From assembly GCA_029237735.1 (NCBI GenBank), contig JAQZBU010000085.1, positions 1-40,416 on the forward strand: a DNA stretch of 40,416 bases, read 5' to 3'. The translations under genes were made by a program, and so were the position numbers. This DNA is from Ramlibacter sp. (GTDB lineage Bacteria; Pseudomonadota; Gammaproteobacteria; Burkholderiales; Burkholderiaceae_C). How positions within the stretch are numbered: position 1 is the stretch's first letter; each line of letters opens with the position of its first letter. Below the pieces are notes generated by a model. That model did no database searches and was not told where the DNA came from. It saw nothing but the letters and a program-made list of their open reading frames with translations. This document shows, in pieces, positions 15,131 through 25,528 of this stretch.

Positions 15131-16054
15131 TCAGGCGGCCTTCGCCGCCACGAACGCGAAAGCCGCCGTGGTGTTGCGGATGCGCGCATCTTCCGCGGCG
15201 TTGGGGTTGCGCGTGACCAGCCGGCCGGCGCGCCACCACAGCTTGTGCAATGCTTCCACGGGAAACATCACCGCCCGGGTGAGCGGGCGTGGCATGCGCG
15301 GAAATAGCGCCATGCTCGCCTGTGCCTGCAAGCCCGTCCAGTCCTGGCTGGGCGCGAGCCGCTGTACCGCAAATCCCGCGTGCTGCAGCAGGTTGAGGGC
15401 ACCCAGGTGCGTGTGATGAAAGTAGCCGCCGTCGTGGAAAGGTTCCAGAAAAGCAACTGTTCCGAGGAACAGGCCGCCAGGCTTCAGCACGCGATGCACT
15501 TCGTTCGCCACGACCCAGGGGAAGCGGAACAGGTGAAGGGCGGCGAGGCTCAACACAAATTCGAAGCTCTCATCGCGAAACGGCAGCGCGTGGGCGTCGC
15601 CCAGCAACGTTGCGCGCGATGCCTCGTCGTAATCCATCCCAACCCATTCGAAACCGGCTCGCTCGGCGAGGACGCGATGCGGTGCCTGGCCGCACCCCAG
15701 GTCGAGCATGAGGCTGCCTGGCTCGCGGGCTTTTGGAAAGTAACTCATGAACTCGGGCGTGACGTGCTGGGGCACGGCGATGCCCGTGAAGTCGACTTGT
15801 GGCGCCGAACTCGCAACGAGCGGTTCTATCCGCAAGGAGGGGTCGACCGCCAATGGCGTGCCGAGCTCGAAGCAGAGCTCGCGGGCCTTCGAGCGCTGCA
15901 GCCGCAGGTCGAGAGTGCCGGCGGCCGTGCGCGCATAACGCTGGCCGCAGCCGGCGCATTGAGCGCTTCCGTCCCCTTGGACCTGAAGGTTTTGGCCGCA
16001 AAAGCCGCAGGCCAGGACAGCGCGCAGGTTGATCGAATCCGCAGGGTCTGGCAT
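15131..16054 (-). CDS. class I SAM-dependent methyltransferase with N-terminal zinc ribbon
   Basis: This is a 307-residue protein. The first 45 residues look like a small zinc ribbon (CGFCGQ ... CAGCGQRY), as in methyltransferases with Trm112-like heads. The Rossmann methyltransferase core begins near residue 115 with motif I LMLDLGCGQAPHRVLAERAG, then the acidic MDYDEAS, motif II/III DAHALPFRDESFEFVLSLAA, and the post-motif EVHRVLKPGGLFLG. The substrate cannot be assigned. It precedes the yqaA gene in genome order (yqaA lies upstream in transcription, nine bases apart), so the two are probably one transcript. Confidence 0.85.
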   Translation of the reverse strand: MPDPADSINLRAVLACGFCGQNLQVQGDGSAQCAGCGQRYARTAAGTLDLRLQRSKARELCFELGTPLAVDPSLRIEPLVASSAPQVDFTGIAVPQHVTPEFMSYFPKAREPGSLMLDLGCGQAPHRVLAERAGFEWVGMDYDEASRATLLGDAHALPFRDESFEFVLSLAALHLFRFPWVVANEVHRVLKPGGLFLGTVAFLEPFHDGGYFHHTHLGALNLLQHAGFAVQRLAPSQDWTGLQAQASMALFPRMPRPLTRAVMFPVEALHKLWWRAGRLVTRNPNAAEDARIRNTTAAFAFVAAKAA

Positions 16055-16063
16055 TCACCTCTC

Positions 16064-16534
16064 CTAATTAGGGAATACGTACAGCAGCGCGGTGGTCATG
16101 GTGACATAGCGCAGCAACTTGCCGATCAACATGTAGCCCAGGCACGGCCAAAAGCGCAGTTCAAGCCATCCGGCCACGGCGCACAGCGGGTCGCCCACGA
16201 TGGGCAGCCAAGCGAGCAGGCAGGCCTTCGGGCCGAGGCGTTCGAGCCAGTCGAGTGCCTTCACATGCGATTTCGAATGCCGGTATTTGTCGACCGCTTC
16301 GCGCGCGCCGTAGCCCATCCACCAGTCGACAGCGCCGCCTAACGTATTGCCGGCCGTTGCGACCAGGATCGCGCTCCAGAACAGGTCGGGGTTGAGCTTG
16401 AGCAGGCCGAACAGCGCGGGCTCGGAGCCCACCGGCAGCAGCGTGGCCGAGACAAAAGCGGCCAGGAACAGCGTGCTCAATCCGTACTTTGGCAGGGCAA
16501 GCACCGCTAATAGGGGATCGAGCCAGTCGAGCAT
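16064..16534 (-). CDS. YqaA-family membrane protein
   Basis: This 156-residue integral membrane protein has four or so hydrophobic segments (YGLSTLFLAAFVSATLLPVG, ILVATAGNTLGGAVDWWMGY, ACLLAWLPIVGDPLCAVAGW, LGYMLIGKLLRYVTMTTALL). The VATAGNTLGG and GDPLCAVAGW motifs are characteristic of the YqaA branch of the DedA/SNARE-associated superfamily. Those proteins are linked to lipid scrambling or membrane homeostasis; the specific role of YqaA is not settled. The start ATG 16534 gives the usual family length. Confidence 0.88.
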   Translation of the reverse strand: MLDWLDPLLAVLALPKYGLSTLFLAAFVSATLLPVGSEPALFGLLKLNPDLFWSAILVATAGNTLGGAVDWWMGYGAREAVDKYRHSKSHVKALDWLERLGPKACLLAWLPIVGDPLCAVAGWLELRFWPCLGYMLIGKLLRYVTMTTALLYVFPN

Positions 16535-16657
16535 TCGTTCTTGGTTTGCCGGTGGACGCGCTGTCGGGATGGTTGAGGCTCAGTATAGGCAGTGGCGCTC
16601 CGTGAATTTGTAGGCGCCTAGCAGTATTTCATTTCAATGGCTGAAACGCCGCGGGCA

Positions 16658-16663
16658 TACAAT
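16658..16663 (+). promoter_or_regulatory. -10 box upstream of dusB
   Basis: TACAAT lies 39 bases before the dusB ATG at 16703. The same ATACAATCGT context recurs before the rubredoxin gene (21630). No clear -35 is visible. Bases 16535-16702 otherwise hold no gene; an in-frame upstream ATG at 16637 would place the -10 inside coding sequence. Confidence 0.4.
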
Positions 16664-16702
16664 CGTGCCTCATTTTTCAGCACCAGCGCTTTTCCCTTTC
16701 GC

Positions 16703-17672
16703 ATGAACATCGGCCCATACTCCCTCGCGAACAACCTGTTCGCGGCACCGATGGCAGGCGTCACGGACCGTCCTTTCCGCCAGCTGTGCCGTAAGCTCGG
16801 CGCCGGCTACGCGGTGAGCGAGATGGTCACGTCGCGCCGTGAGTTGTGGAACAGCCTGAAGACATCGCGGCGCGCGAACCACGAGGGCGAGCCTGGTCCG
16901 ATCGCGGTGCAGATCGCCGGGACCGACGCCACCATGATGGCCGAGGCGGCGGCCTACAACGTCGACCGGGGCGCGCAGATCATCGACATCAACATGGGCT
17001 GCCCCGCCAAGAAGGTCTGCAACAAGTGGGCGGGCTCCGCGCTGATGCAGGACGAGGCGCTCGCCCGGCTGGTGCCGTGAGCACCGCAATGCAGTTGCAC
17101 TTGCGCGCGCATTCGAGGATTGCGGCGTTCAGATGCTCACCGTGCACGGCCGCACGCGCGAGCAAGGCTACGGCGGCCATGCCGAATATGACACCATTGC
17201 CGCGGTGAAGGCCGCGGTGCGCGTGCCCGTGGTCGCGAACGGAGACATCGAAACGCCGGCGAAGGCGCGCGAAGTGCTCGCTTACACGGGCGCCGACGCG
17301 ATCATGATCGGCCGCGCAGCGCAGGGCCGGCCCTGGATCTTCCGGGAGATTGCGCATTTCCTCGCGACCGGCAGGCAACTCGCGCCGCCGCTTGTCGCCG
17401 ACGTGCGGCGCATGCTGCTGGAGCACCTGCAGGATCACTATTCGCTGTACGGCGAGTACAGCGGCGTACGCAGCGCGCGCAAGCACATCGGCTGGTACGT
17501 CAAGCAGTTGCCGGGCGGAGTCGCCTTCCGCTCGCGCATGAATCCGATCGAGGACTGCGCGGAGCAACTCCGGGTGGTCGGGGAGTTCTTCGACGAGCTG
17601 GGCCGCGGCATGGACCGTATGCCGGCGCCAGGGGAAGAGAAAATAATGGAAGGGGTGGAAGCAGTCGCATGA
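16703..17672 (+). pseudogene. dusB: tRNA-dihydrouridine synthase DusB, disrupted by an internal deletion and frameshift
   Basis: DusB reduces uridine to dihydrouridine in the tRNA D-loop using FMN. The first part (16703-17080) is normal: NLFAAPMAGVTDRPFRQLCR, EMVTSRREL, and INMGCPAKKVCNKWAGSALM with the catalytic Cys. It runs into TGA at 17078-17080. The other half continues in a different frame from about 17064 (PGWCREHRNAVALARAFEDC, then QMLTVHGRTREQGYGG, VANGDI, GADAIMIGRAAQGRPWIF). Between DEALA and GW the usual stretch ending in VPVTLKMRT is missing, about 24-28 codons and not a multiple of three. The lost part contains the FMN-contacting Lys. The 3' end overlaps fis (ATGA). It is either a true pseudogene or an assembly collapse. 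Confidence 0.88.
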
Positions 17673-17905
17673 GCAAGAAACACATAGAAGAATGCGTACG
17701 CGCCAGCCTGGAAGGCTATTTCCGGGACCTGCGCGGCACCGAGCCCGATGGCATGTACGAGATGCTGGTGAAGGTGGTCGAAAAACCGCTGCTGGAAGTC
17801 GTCATGGCCAAGGCGGACCAGAACCAGTCCAAGGCAGCGGAGTGGCTCGGCCTGAACCGCAACACGCTGCGCAAGAAGCTCGTCGAGCACCGGCTTCTCA
17901 AGTAA
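17669..17905 (+). CDS. fis: DNA-binding protein Fis
   Basis: This is a 78-residue nucleoid-associated factor. The C-terminal helix-turn-helix is textbook Fis: [20 protein letters not shown] near residues 52-71, preceded by [20 protein letters not shown]. Fis bends DNA and regulates rRNA, recombination and growth-phase genes. The ATG overlaps the dusB stop (ATGA), matching the well-known dusB-fis operon, so translation is probably coupled to dusB. The break in dusB could therefore reduce Fis synthesis unless fis initiates independently. It is shorter than E. coli Fis (98 aa), which is usual for betaproteobacteria. Confidence 0.95.
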   Translation: MSKKHIEECVRASLEGYFRDLRGTEPDGMYEMLVKVVEKPLLEVVMAKADQNQSKAAEWLGLNRNTLRKKLVEHRLLK

Positions 17906-17940
17906 CAACTACGCGGGGCTCCCAGTCGCCCCGATTCATC

Positions 17941-19512
17941 ATGCAAGCACTTATTTCCGTTTCCGACAAAACCGGCATCGTCGAGTTCGCCCGCGCGCTC
18001 CACGCGCTGGGAATCCGTCTCGTTTCCACCGGGGGCACCGCCCGGCTCCTGGCCGAGCAGGGCCTGCCCGTCACTGAAGTGGCGCAGGTCACCGAGTTTC
18101 CCGAGATGCTCGACGGGCGGGTGAAGACGCTTCACCCGAAGGTGCACGGCGGCCTGCTCGCGCGGCGCGAGCTGCCCGAACACATGGCGTCGCTCAAGGC
18201 CCATGGCATCGAGACCATCGATCTGCTGGTGGTCAACCTCTACCCGTTCGAGGCGACAGTGGCCAAGCCGGGCTGCACGCTGGAAGACGCGATCGAGAAC
18301 ATCGACATTGGCGGCCCCGCGATGGTTCGCTCCGCAGCGAAGAACTGGAGGGATGTGGGCGTGTTGACCGACGCGTCGCAGTATCCCGTGGTGCTGGAGG
18401 AGCTGAAGACAGCCGGCAAGCTGTCGGACAAGACGCGCTTTGCGCTGTCTGTTGCGGCTTTCAACCGCATCAGCAACTACGACGCGGCCATCAGCGACTA
18501 TCTCTCCAGCATCCAGGAGGACGGCTCGCGCAGTGTCTTCCCGGCGCAGGCCAATGGCCGCTTCGTGAAGCTGCAGGACCTGCGCTATGGCGAGAACCCG
18601 CACCAGCAAGCCGCGTTCTACCGCGACCTGAACCCGGCTCCCGGCTCACTCGTCACGGCGCGCCAGCTGCAGGGCAAGGAGCTGTCGTACAACAACATCG
18701 CCGACGCGGATGCCGCCTGGGAGTGCGTAAAGGGCTTCCCTGAGACGGCGTGCGTCATCGTGAAGCACGCCAATCCGTGTGGCGTCGCCGTGGGCAAGAA
18801 CGTGCTCGAGGCCTACAGCAAGGCACTCAAGACAGACCCGACGTCTGCTTTCGGCGGCATCATCGCATTTAACCGCATCGTCGATGGCGCAGCCGCGCAG
18901 GCCGTGGCGAAGCAATTCGTGGAGGTGCTGATGGCGCCGGGCTTCACCGACGAAGCACTGGCGGCGTTCAAGACCAAGGTGAACGTGCGCATCCTGCAGA
19001 TCGCGATGCCGCCCGGTGGCGCGAGCGACTGGGACAACGGGCGCAACGCAATGGACATCAAGCGCGTCGGCTCGGGCCTGCTGATGCAGACCGCCGACAA
19101 CCGCGAGCTATCCCTGGCCGAGCTCAAGGTGGTGACGAAGATACAACCGACCCCCGAACAATTGCAGGACCTGCTGTTTGCCTGGAAGGTCGCGAAATTC
19201 GTCAAGTCCAACGCCATCGTGTTCTGCAAGGATGGCATGACGATGGGGGTGGGCGCGGGCCAGATGAGCCGGCTCGATTCCGCCCGTATCGCGGCGATCA
19301 AGGCGCAGCACGCGGGCCTGACGCTGCAGGGCACGGCTGCGGCGAGCGACGCGTTCTTCCCGTTCCGCGATGGCCTGGATGTGATCGTGGACCAGGGCGC
19401 GAGCTGCGTGATCCAGCCAGGCGGCAGCATGCGCGATGCCGAAGTGATCGCCGCCGCCGACGAGCGCGGCGTGGCGATGGTTTTCTCAGGCGTGAGGCAT
19501 TTCCGTCACTAA
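17941..19512 (+). CDS. purH: bifunctional AICAR formyltransferase / IMP cyclohydrolase PurH
   Basis: This 523-residue enzyme catalyses the last two steps of de novo IMP synthesis. The N-terminal IMP cyclohydrolase (MGS-like) domain starts [18 protein letters not shown] and contains [11 protein letters not shown] and [15 protein letters not shown]. The C-terminal transformylase carries [40 protein letters not shown] and, near the end, [11 protein letters not shown] and [15 protein letters not shown]. It is complete. ATG 17941 is 36 bases after fis, with a small GC stem (CGGGGC/GCCCCG) between them and no strong RBS. It converges with hemL. Confidence 0.97.
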   Translation: MQALISVSDKTGIVEFARALHALGIRLVSTGGTARLLAEQGLPVTEVAQVTEFPEMLDGRVKTLHPKVHGGLLARRELPEHMASLKAHGIETIDLLVVNLYPFEATVAKPGCTLEDAIENIDIGGPAMVRSAAKNWRDVGVLTDASQYPVVLEELKTAGKLSDKTRFALSVAAFNRISNYDAAISDYLSSIQEDGSRSVFPAQANGRFVKLQDLRYGENPHQQAAFYRDLNPAPGSLVTARQLQGKELSYNNIADADAAWECVKGFPETACVIVKHANPCGVAVGKNVLEAYSKALKTDPTSAFGGIIAFNRIVDGAAAQAVAKQFVEVLMAPGFTDEALAAFKTKVNVRILQIAMPPGGASDWDNGRNAMDIKRVGSGLLMQTADNRELSLAELKVVTKIQPTPEQLQDLLFAWKVAKFVKSNAIVFCKDGMTMGVGAGQMSRLDSARIAAIKAQHAGLTLQGTAAASDAFFPFRDGLDVIVDQGASCVIQPGGSMRDAEVIAAADERGVAMVFSGVRHFRH

Positions 19513-19520
19513 GCCCGCGG

Positions 19521-20526
<1,006 letters not shown>

Positions 20527-20565
20527 GCTCGGTCTCAATTCGCAGCGGGTTTATTCGTGGTAGCC

Positions 20566-20637
20566 GTGGGTCCGGCTTTGCCGGTCCACTGGCTGCGCCC
20601 CCTGAGGGGGAGGCGCCGAAGGCGCTTCGGGGGGGAG
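20566..20637 (-). repeat. GC-rich dispersed repeat, family 2 (between thiD and hemL)
   Basis: Read with the genes (minus strand) it begins immediately after the thiD stop as CTCCCCCCCGAAGCGCC, followed by GGCGCC and a CCCCCTCAGGGGG stem, then CCGGCAAAGCCGG. It matches the copy after pilJ (25529-25612) in order and orientation relative to the genes. It occupies most of the 111-bp thiD-hemL gap. Confidence 0.75.
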
Positions 20638-21573
20638 TCAATGTTTCGTGTCATGGGCGGGCATGTCGAAGACCTGGAGGGCCTGCGCTTCTTCCTCGGT
20701 AAGGGGTTCGGTTTCGCCTTCGGGCTGGGCCCAGAACAGGCGGTCGGGCACGACGTTGCCCATGCCCGGGCGGAAGCCGGCGTCGAGGCAACGATCGAGG
20801 TAGCTGAGCGATTCTGTGGCGGCCGCGGAGAGGTCGGTACCGCTGGCCACCAGCGCGGCGAGCGCAGCAGAGAGCGTGTCGCCCGCGCCCTCGAACACGG
20901 CCTCGAAGCGCTCAAATTTTTCGCTGCACAACACGGCCTGCGGCGTGGCGAGCACGTTGTCGATGAATTGCTCCGGCAGCGGAATGCCCGTGACCAATGT
21001 ATAGGGCACGCCCATCTCCGATGCGGCCTTCGCGATGTCGCGTCCGGTGGGGCTGCGATCGCTGCTCCAATCGGGCAGGAGCCAGCGCCACAGCGTGCTG
21101 TGGTTTCCTACCAACACGGTTGTCTGAGGCAGCATCAACTCGCGGAACGCATCGAGGTAAAGATCTATCTGGCCTTCGTCCCACCACGAGAGATTGGGCA
21201 TGTAAGCTACCAACGGCACCTCAGCATAGTCCGCGGCAATTTCCGCGATGGTGCTGATCGCTTCGGGGCTGCCAACGAAGCCCACCTTGATCACCTGCAC
21301 GGCGACGTCTTCCAGGATGGCGCGAGCCTGCTCCGCGATCACGTCCTCATCGAAAGCGAAATGATCGAACACCTCCGCGGTGTCTCTCGCATATGCGCCC
21401 GTAACAACAGGCAGCGCGTGCGCGCCTACCGATGCAATCGCTGTTACATCCGCAGCAAGCCCGCCAGCGCCGCTCGGATCGCTCGCGTTGAACACCATCA
21501 CGCACGCGGGATTCGCGTCGTCGTCTTCCTGCTCGGGGTATACGTTGGTCTCGGGGGGAATGGGGTTTGTCAT
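20638..21573 (-). CDS. thiD: hydroxymethylpyrimidine/phosphomethylpyrimidine kinase ThiD
   Basis: This is a 311-residue ribokinase-superfamily kinase that phosphorylates HMP and HMP-P for thiamine synthesis. The substrate-binding N-terminal motif is VMVFNASDPSGAGGLAADVT, and AHALPVVTGAYARDT follows. The C-terminal catalytic GAGDTLSAALAALVASG carries the anion hole and catalytic Asp. ATG 21573 (MTNPIPPET) is preferred over an upstream start at 21594. It has an acidic N-terminal extension (EQEDDDAN) compared with E. coli ThiD. It is divergent from the rubredoxin gene. The hemL gene downstream on the same strand is separated by a repeat. Confidence 0.9.
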   Translation of the reverse strand: MTNPIPPETNVYPEQEDDDANPACVMVFNASDPSGAGGLAADVTAIASVGAHALPVVTGAYARDTAEVFDHFAFDEDVIAEQARAILEDVAVQVIKVGFVGSPEAISTIAEIAADYAEVPLVAYMPNLSWWDEGQIDLYLDAFRELMLPQTTVLVGNHSTLWRWLLPDWSSDRSPTGRDIAKAASEMGVPYTLVTGIPLPEQFIDNVLATPQAVLCSEKFERFEAVFEGAGDTLSAALAALVASGTDLSAAATESLSYLDRCLDAGFRPGMGNVVPDRLFWAQPEGETEPLTEEEAQALQVFDMPAHDTKH

Positions 21574-21618
21574 AGGCCAGAATCCTCTAGCCATTGGGAG
21601 GCTGTGTGGAAGGGCGGC

Positions 21619-21662
21619 AAAGGGCCTCGATACAATCGTTGCATTCTATTCGAAGGCCCTTT
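21619..21662. promoter_or_regulatory. inverted repeat around the -10 box of the rubredoxin gene
   Basis: AAAGGGCCT (21619-21627) and AGGCCCTTT (21654-21662) form a perfect 9-bp inverted repeat. It encloses TACAAT (21631-21636), a good -10 for the rubredoxin gene starting at 21668. It could be an operator, or the 3' arm could base-pair in the leader. No U-tract follows, so it does not look like a terminator. Confidence 0.4.
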
Positions 21663-21667
21663 AAGCT

Positions 21668-21841
21668 GTGACCGATACGAAAACTTGGATGTGTCTGATT
21701 TGTGGGTGGATTTACGACGAAGCAGCCGGAGCCCCCGATCATGGCATCGCCCCCGGGACCCCGTGGTCCGAGGTGCCGATGAACTGGACCTGCCCCGAAT
21801 GCGGAGCCCGCAAGGAAGATTTTGAGATGGTCCAGATTTAG
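21668..21841 (+). CDS. rubredoxin
   Basis: This 57-residue iron protein has the two CxxC-type knuckles: MCLICGWIYDE near residue 8 and WTCPECGARKEDFE near residue 41. Together they ligate a single Fe. The aromatic/Pro core GIAPGTPWSEVPMNW between them is standard. Start is GTG 21668; an internal ATG at 21689 would remove the usual KTW N-terminus. Rubredoxins donate single electrons to alkane hydroxylases, peroxide reductases and other redox enzymes; the partner here is unknown. Its position directly upstream of pilG is a synteny I recall from related genera. Confidence 0.95.
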   Translation: MTDTKTWMCLICGWIYDEAAGAPDHGIAPGTPWSEVPMNWTCPECGARKEDFEMVQI

Positions 21842-21908
21842 CGGGCAACGTTGTTACATCTTCGGATGATGACGCGCCCAAGAAGTTACAAATGAGGAGC
21901 AGCGTCAA

Positions 21909-22301
21909 GTGAGCACGACTGGATTCAAAGTGCTGGTGATCGACGACAGCAACACGATCCGGCGCAGTGCAGAGATTTTCCTGAAGCAGGGCGGCCACGA
22001 TGTATTGCTGGCCGAGGATGGTTTCGATGCGTTGGCGAAGGTCAACGACTACCAGCCCAACCTGATCTTCTGCGACATCCTCATGCCACGCCTCGACGGA
22101 TACCAGACCTGCGCAATCATCAAGCGCAACGCAAAGTTCGCGAGCGTGCCCGTGGTGATGCTTTCGTCCAAGGACGGTGTTTTCGACAAGGCCCGAGGCC
22201 GCATGGTCGGCTCGCAGGACTACCTGACCAAACCGTTCACCAAGGACCAGCTGCTGCAGACAGTGCGCCAGTTCGGCGCCGCAAAAGAAGGAGTGATGTG
22301 A
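21909..22301 (+). CDS. pilG: twitching motility response regulator PilG
   Basis: This is a 130-residue single-domain receiver. Acidic pocket VLVIDDSNTIRRSAE (residues about 9-23), phospho-acceptor Asp in IFCDILMPRLDGYQTC (about 58), and the Lys of DYLTKPFTKDQLL near residue 109 are all present, so it should be phosphorylated by PilL. It has no output domain; in the Pil-Chp system PilG promotes type IV pilus extension and cAMP signalling. Start GTG 21909 follows GAGGAG at about 11 bases. The stop overlaps the pilH start (TGATG). Confidence 0.94.
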   Translation: MSTTGFKVLVIDDSNTIRRSAEIFLKQGGHDVLLAEDGFDALAKVNDYQPNLIFCDILMPRLDGYQTCAIIKRNAKFASVPVVMLSSKDGVFDKARGRMVGSQDYLTKPFTKDQLLQTVRQFGAAKEGVM

Positions 22302-22666
22302 TGTCGATTAAAAAAGTCCTCGTTGTGGATGATTCCAAGACCGAGCTGATGTTCATGACTGACCTGCTGCAGAAGAACGGCTTTTCGGTAAAGACCGCCG
22401 AGAACGCCGAGGAGGCCTTCCGGCGCCTGGCCGAAGAGAAGCCCGACCTGATCCTCATGGACGTCGTGATGCCCGGCCAGAACGGTTTTCAGCTCACGCG
22501 CGCCATCACGCGCGACCCGCTCTACGCCGATGTGCCCATCATCATGTGCACCAGCAAGAACCAGGAGACCGACCGTGTGTGGGGAATGCGCCAGGGCGCG
22601 CGCGACTACATCACCAAGCCGGTGGACCAGGACGAGTTGATGGCCAAGATCAAGGCGCTGAGCTGA
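22301..22666 (+). CDS. pilH: twitching motility response regulator PilH
   Basis: This is a 121-residue CheY-like receiver. Motifs are VLVVDDSKTELMFM (N-terminus), the phospho-Asp in LILMDVVMPGQNGFQLTR, the Thr/Ser switch in PIIMCTSKNQ, and the conserved Lys in DYITKPVDQDEL. PilH opposes PilG and acts in pilus retraction or as a phosphate sink. ATG 22301 has AAGGAG at 8 bases; GTG 22298 is in frame too. It overlaps pilG by one base and is six bases from pilI, so the operon is tightly packed. Confidence 0.94.
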   Translation: MSIKKVLVVDDSKTELMFMTDLLQKNGFSVKTAENAEEAFRRLAEEKPDLILMDVVMPGQNGFQLTRAITRDPLYADVPIIMCTSKNQETDRVWGMRQGARDYITKPVDQDELMAKIKALS

Positions 22667-22672
22667 AAAGCT

Positions 22673-23203
22673 ATGGCCAACCGCGAAGCGCTCCGTGAAC
22701 TTCAGAACCGGCTGGCAAGCCGGCTGCAGGCTGCCCGCGCAGAGGGCTTGCAGGCCTCGTGGCTGGCCGTGGAAGCCGCAGGCGCCAAGTATCTTTTTCC
22801 CCTGACCCAGTCGGGCGAGATCTTTCCCTTCGCCAGCCCCCAGGCAGTGCCTTATACCCAGGCGTGGTTCCTGGGCGTTTCCAACCTGCGCGGCGGCCTT
22901 TATGGCGTTGTCGACCTGGCCGGCTTCGTGGCGGGCCGTGCGCCCACCATGCGCTCGGACGCTACACGCGCCGAGTCCCGGCTTGTCGCGCTGAACGCGA
23001 TACTCGAAGTCAATTGCGCCTTGCTGATCGACAGGCTCGCAGGCCTGCGGAACCTAGACGCTTTTTCTTCCTCCAGCGAACCCCCCGAGGGCGCGCCGGA
23101 ATATTTCGGTAGCGGCTACACCGACACCCATGGAGCGTACTGGCAGGAGATCAACCTGCAGGCGCTATCGCAACAACCCCAGTTCCTGAGCATCAGCGCT
23201 TAA
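22673..23203 (+). CDS. pilI: CheW-like coupling protein PilI
   Basis: This is a 176-residue CheW-domain protein. Conserved CheW features are [15 protein letters not shown] and [20 protein letters not shown] (about residues 63-82), the latter being the typical NLRG-V-DL signature. PilI bridges the receptor PilJ to the kinase PilL at the cell pole. The C-terminus carries a short Ser/Pro-rich loop (SSSSEPPEG). It is 25 bases upstream of pilJ. Confidence 0.92.
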   Translation: MANREALRELQNRLASRLQAARAEGLQASWLAVEAAGAKYLFPLTQSGEIFPFASPQAVPYTQAWFLGVSNLRGGLYGVVDLAGFVAGRAPTMRSDATRAESRLVALNAILEVNCALLIDRLAGLRNLDAFSSSSEPPEGAPEYFGSGYTDTHGAYWQEINLQALSQQPQFLSISA

Positions 23204-23228
23204 GTTTCCCCGGAAGGCCAGCATCATC

Positions 23229-25523
23229 ATGTCCGTCGTTGACCAACTCAAAAACCTGTTCTCGAAGAAGTCGCCGGAACCCGCTGCGGAAACCAGTGGA
23301 GAGCTGAGCCTCGCCATGCCGGATGCCTCGGTCGACCCGATGTCGGCAACGGGTTCGAAGCACGCAGAAGGCATCGCCATTGCCATGGCCGACGAGGGCC
23401 CCGACACTGTCGCGGGCGAAGACTCTGTGGTGCCGCTCGATTCGATCCAGGAAGCCGAGCTGATCGATGTCCCCCTGCTCGGGCGGCGCACCATCATCAC
23501 GCACCAGCGAATCCTGTTCACCTTGTTGGCCCTTGCCCTGGTGGTGCTGGGCTCCGTGGCCGTGTTCGCCGTGCGGCAGGCAGACACGGTCGCCCAGCAG
23601 GTGGCTGGTACCGGCCAGTCGCTGATGCAGTCGCAGCGTCTCGCGAAGTCGGTGTCGCAGGCGCTGGTGGGTAGCGCCCAGGCGTTTCCGGACGTGAAGG
23701 AAAGCGCCGATGTGCTCGCGCGCACGGTGCGCGGCCTGCAGGTGGGCGATGAAGCACTGCGCCTGCAGCCGGTGCTGGAGGAGTTCCAGCAAGACGTCTC
23801 GAAAATCATGCCCCTCATGGAGCGCGCCGAAAAGAACGCCGGTACCGTGATGGGCCAGCAGAAGATCCTGACGCAGGTGGGAAACGCCCTGCGCACCATT
23901 AACCGGCAGTCGTCCGACCTGTTGGAAATCGCGGAAACCGTTTCGTCGCTCAAGCTGCAGCAGAATGCGGCGCCAGCCGAGATCTCGGCCGCCGGCCAGC
24001 TTGTGATGTTGACGCAGCGTATCGGCAAGTCGGCCAACGAGTTCCTGACCATGGAAGGCGTGTCGCCCGAGGCGGTGTTCCTGTTGGGAAAGGATTTGAA
24101 CTCGTTCAAGGAAATCGCGCAGGGCTTGCTGGACGGCAGTCCCGAGCTGCGCCTGGCCGGCTCGAAGGACCCGCAGACCCGCGAGCGCCTGGAAGCGCTG
24201 ATGGCGCTGTACGAGCAGACCCGCACTCAGGCCGGCGCTATCCTGGGCAACCTGCAGGGCCTGGTGTCCGCGCGCGAAGCGCAGGCGGCGATCATTGCGG
24301 ACAGCGAACCGCTGCGCCGCTCGATGGAAGAACTGCAGGGCAAGCTGTCCGCGCAGACTGGCCTGGGCGTCGGCGCCTTGGCCGCTCTGGGTATCGCCGC
24401 GGCGTTCGCCATCCTCTGTTCGGTCGGTTTGGCCTACGTGCAGTTGCAAGACAGCCGCAAGCGCCAGACGGTGGCCGAACAACAACGATTGGAAGCCGAG
24501 CAGCAAGAGCAGGAAGCCAAGCGCGTGAATGACGCCAATCAGGCCGCCATTTTGCGTCTGATGAACGAGCTGCAGACAGTGGCCGAAGGTGACCTGACGC
24601 AGGAAGCCACGGTGACCGAAGACATCACCGGCGCCATCGCTGACTCGGTGAACTACACGGTGGAAGAACTCCGGCAGTTGGTGGGCAACGTTCAGAACAC
24701 GGCCACCAAGGTGGCACAGACGACGGCCCAGGTGGAAAGCACGTCCACCGAGCTGCTGGCGGCATCGACCGAGCAGCTGCGCGAAATCCGCGAAACCGGC
24801 CAGTCCGTGCTCGACATGGCAGGCCGCATCAACCAGGTGTCCGGCCAGGCGCAGGAGTCGGCCCAGGTGGCGCGGCAATCGCTGCTAGCCGCCGAGTCGG
24901 GTCTCTCGGCCGTGCAGAACGCCATCGGGGGCATGAATTCAATCCGGGACCAGATCCAGGAAACCTCCAAGCGGATCAAGAGGCTAGGCGAATCGTCCCA
25001 GGAGATCGGTGAAATCACCGAGCTGATTTCCGACATTACCGAACAGACGAACGTGCTGGCGCTGAACGCTGCCATTCAAGCGGCCTCGGCCGGTGAAGCC
25101 GGACGAGGCTTCTCCGTGGTGGCCGAAGAAGTGCAGCGCCTGGCTGAACGCTCCGCGGACGCTACGCGACAGATTTCGGCACTGGTGAAGGCCATTCAGA
25201 CTGATACGCAGGATGCGGTGGCGGCCATGGAACGCTCGACCCAGGGTGTGGTGGAAGGCGCGAAGCTTTCGGACAACGCCGGTACCGCGCTGACCGAGAT
25301 CGACCAGGTGTCACGCCGACTGGCGGAGCTGATCGAGCAGATCTCGGCCTCCGCCTCCAAGGAAGCTGAATCCGCCAACGTGGTGGCCGGCAACATCCAG
25401 CACATTTTTGCGGTGACGGAACAAACCGGAGAAGGCACGCGTTCCACGGCGCAGCAGGTGCGCGAGCTCTCGCGCATGGCCGAAGAGTTGCGCCAGTCGG
25501 TGTCGCGGTTCAAGATCGCATGA
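23229..25523 (+). CDS. pilJ: type IV pilus methyl-accepting chemotaxis protein PilJ
   Basis: This is a 764-residue receptor. A cytoplasmic acidic N-terminal region of about 90 residues precedes TM1 ([20 protein letters not shown], about 97-116). A periplasmic helical domain follows, then TM2 ([20 protein letters not shown], about 382-401), a HAMP-like linker, and a long signalling coiled coil. The hairpin tip reads [19 protein letters not shown], followed by [20 protein letters not shown]. PilJ senses pilus-surface contact (PilA interaction) and signals to PilL through PilI. The long N-terminal cytoplasmic extension before TM1 is larger than in Pseudomonas PilJ. A GC-rich repeat follows its stop. 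Confidence 0.94.
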   Translation: MSVVDQLKNLFSKKSPEPAAETSGELSLAMPDASVDPMSATGSKHAEGIAIAMADEGPDTVAGEDSVVPLDSIQEAELIDVPLLGRRTIITHQRILFTLLALALVVLGSVAVFAVRQADTVAQQVAGTGQSLMQSQRLAKSVSQALVGSAQAFPDVKESADVLARTVRGLQVGDEALRLQPVLEEFQQDVSKIMPLMERAEKNAGTVMGQQKILTQVGNALRTINRQSSDLLEIAETVSSLKLQQNAAPAEISAAGQLVMLTQRIGKSANEFLTMEGVSPEAVFLLGKDLNSFKEIAQGLLDGSPELRLAGSKDPQTRERLEALMALYEQTRTQAGAILGNLQGLVSAREAQAAIIADSEPLRRSMEELQGKLSAQTGLGVGALAALGIAAAFAILCSVGLAYVQLQDSRKRQTVAEQQRLEAEQQEQEAKRVNDANQAAILRLMNELQTVAEGDLTQEATVTEDITGAIADSVNYTVEELRQLVGNVQNTATKVAQTTAQVESTSTELLAASTEQLREIRETGQSVLDMAGRINQVSGQAQESAQVARQSLLAAESGLSAVQNAIGGMNSIRDQIQETSKRIKRLGESSQEIGEITELISDITEQTNVLALNAAIQAASAGEAGRGFSVVAEEVQRLAERSADATRQISALVKAIQTDTQDAVAAMERSTQGVVEGAKLSDNAGTALTEIDQVSRRLAELIEQISASASKEAESANVVAGNIQHIFAVTEQTGEGTRSTAQQVRELSRMAEELRQSVSRFKIA

Positions 25524-25528
25524 ACGGA

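Noticed and set aside
15134..15149. GGCGGC-CTTC-GCCGCC hairpin as a ychF terminator
   Set aside because: It lies within the methyltransferase 3' coding region (Ala/Lys codons) and has no U-tract.
17914..17933. GC stem between fis and purH as a terminator or purine riboswitch
   Set aside because: Only six base pairs, no U-tract, and nothing resembling a purine aptamer.
23193..24878. Long minus-strand frame opposite pilJ
   Set aside because: Antisense shadow of a clear chemoreceptor gene.
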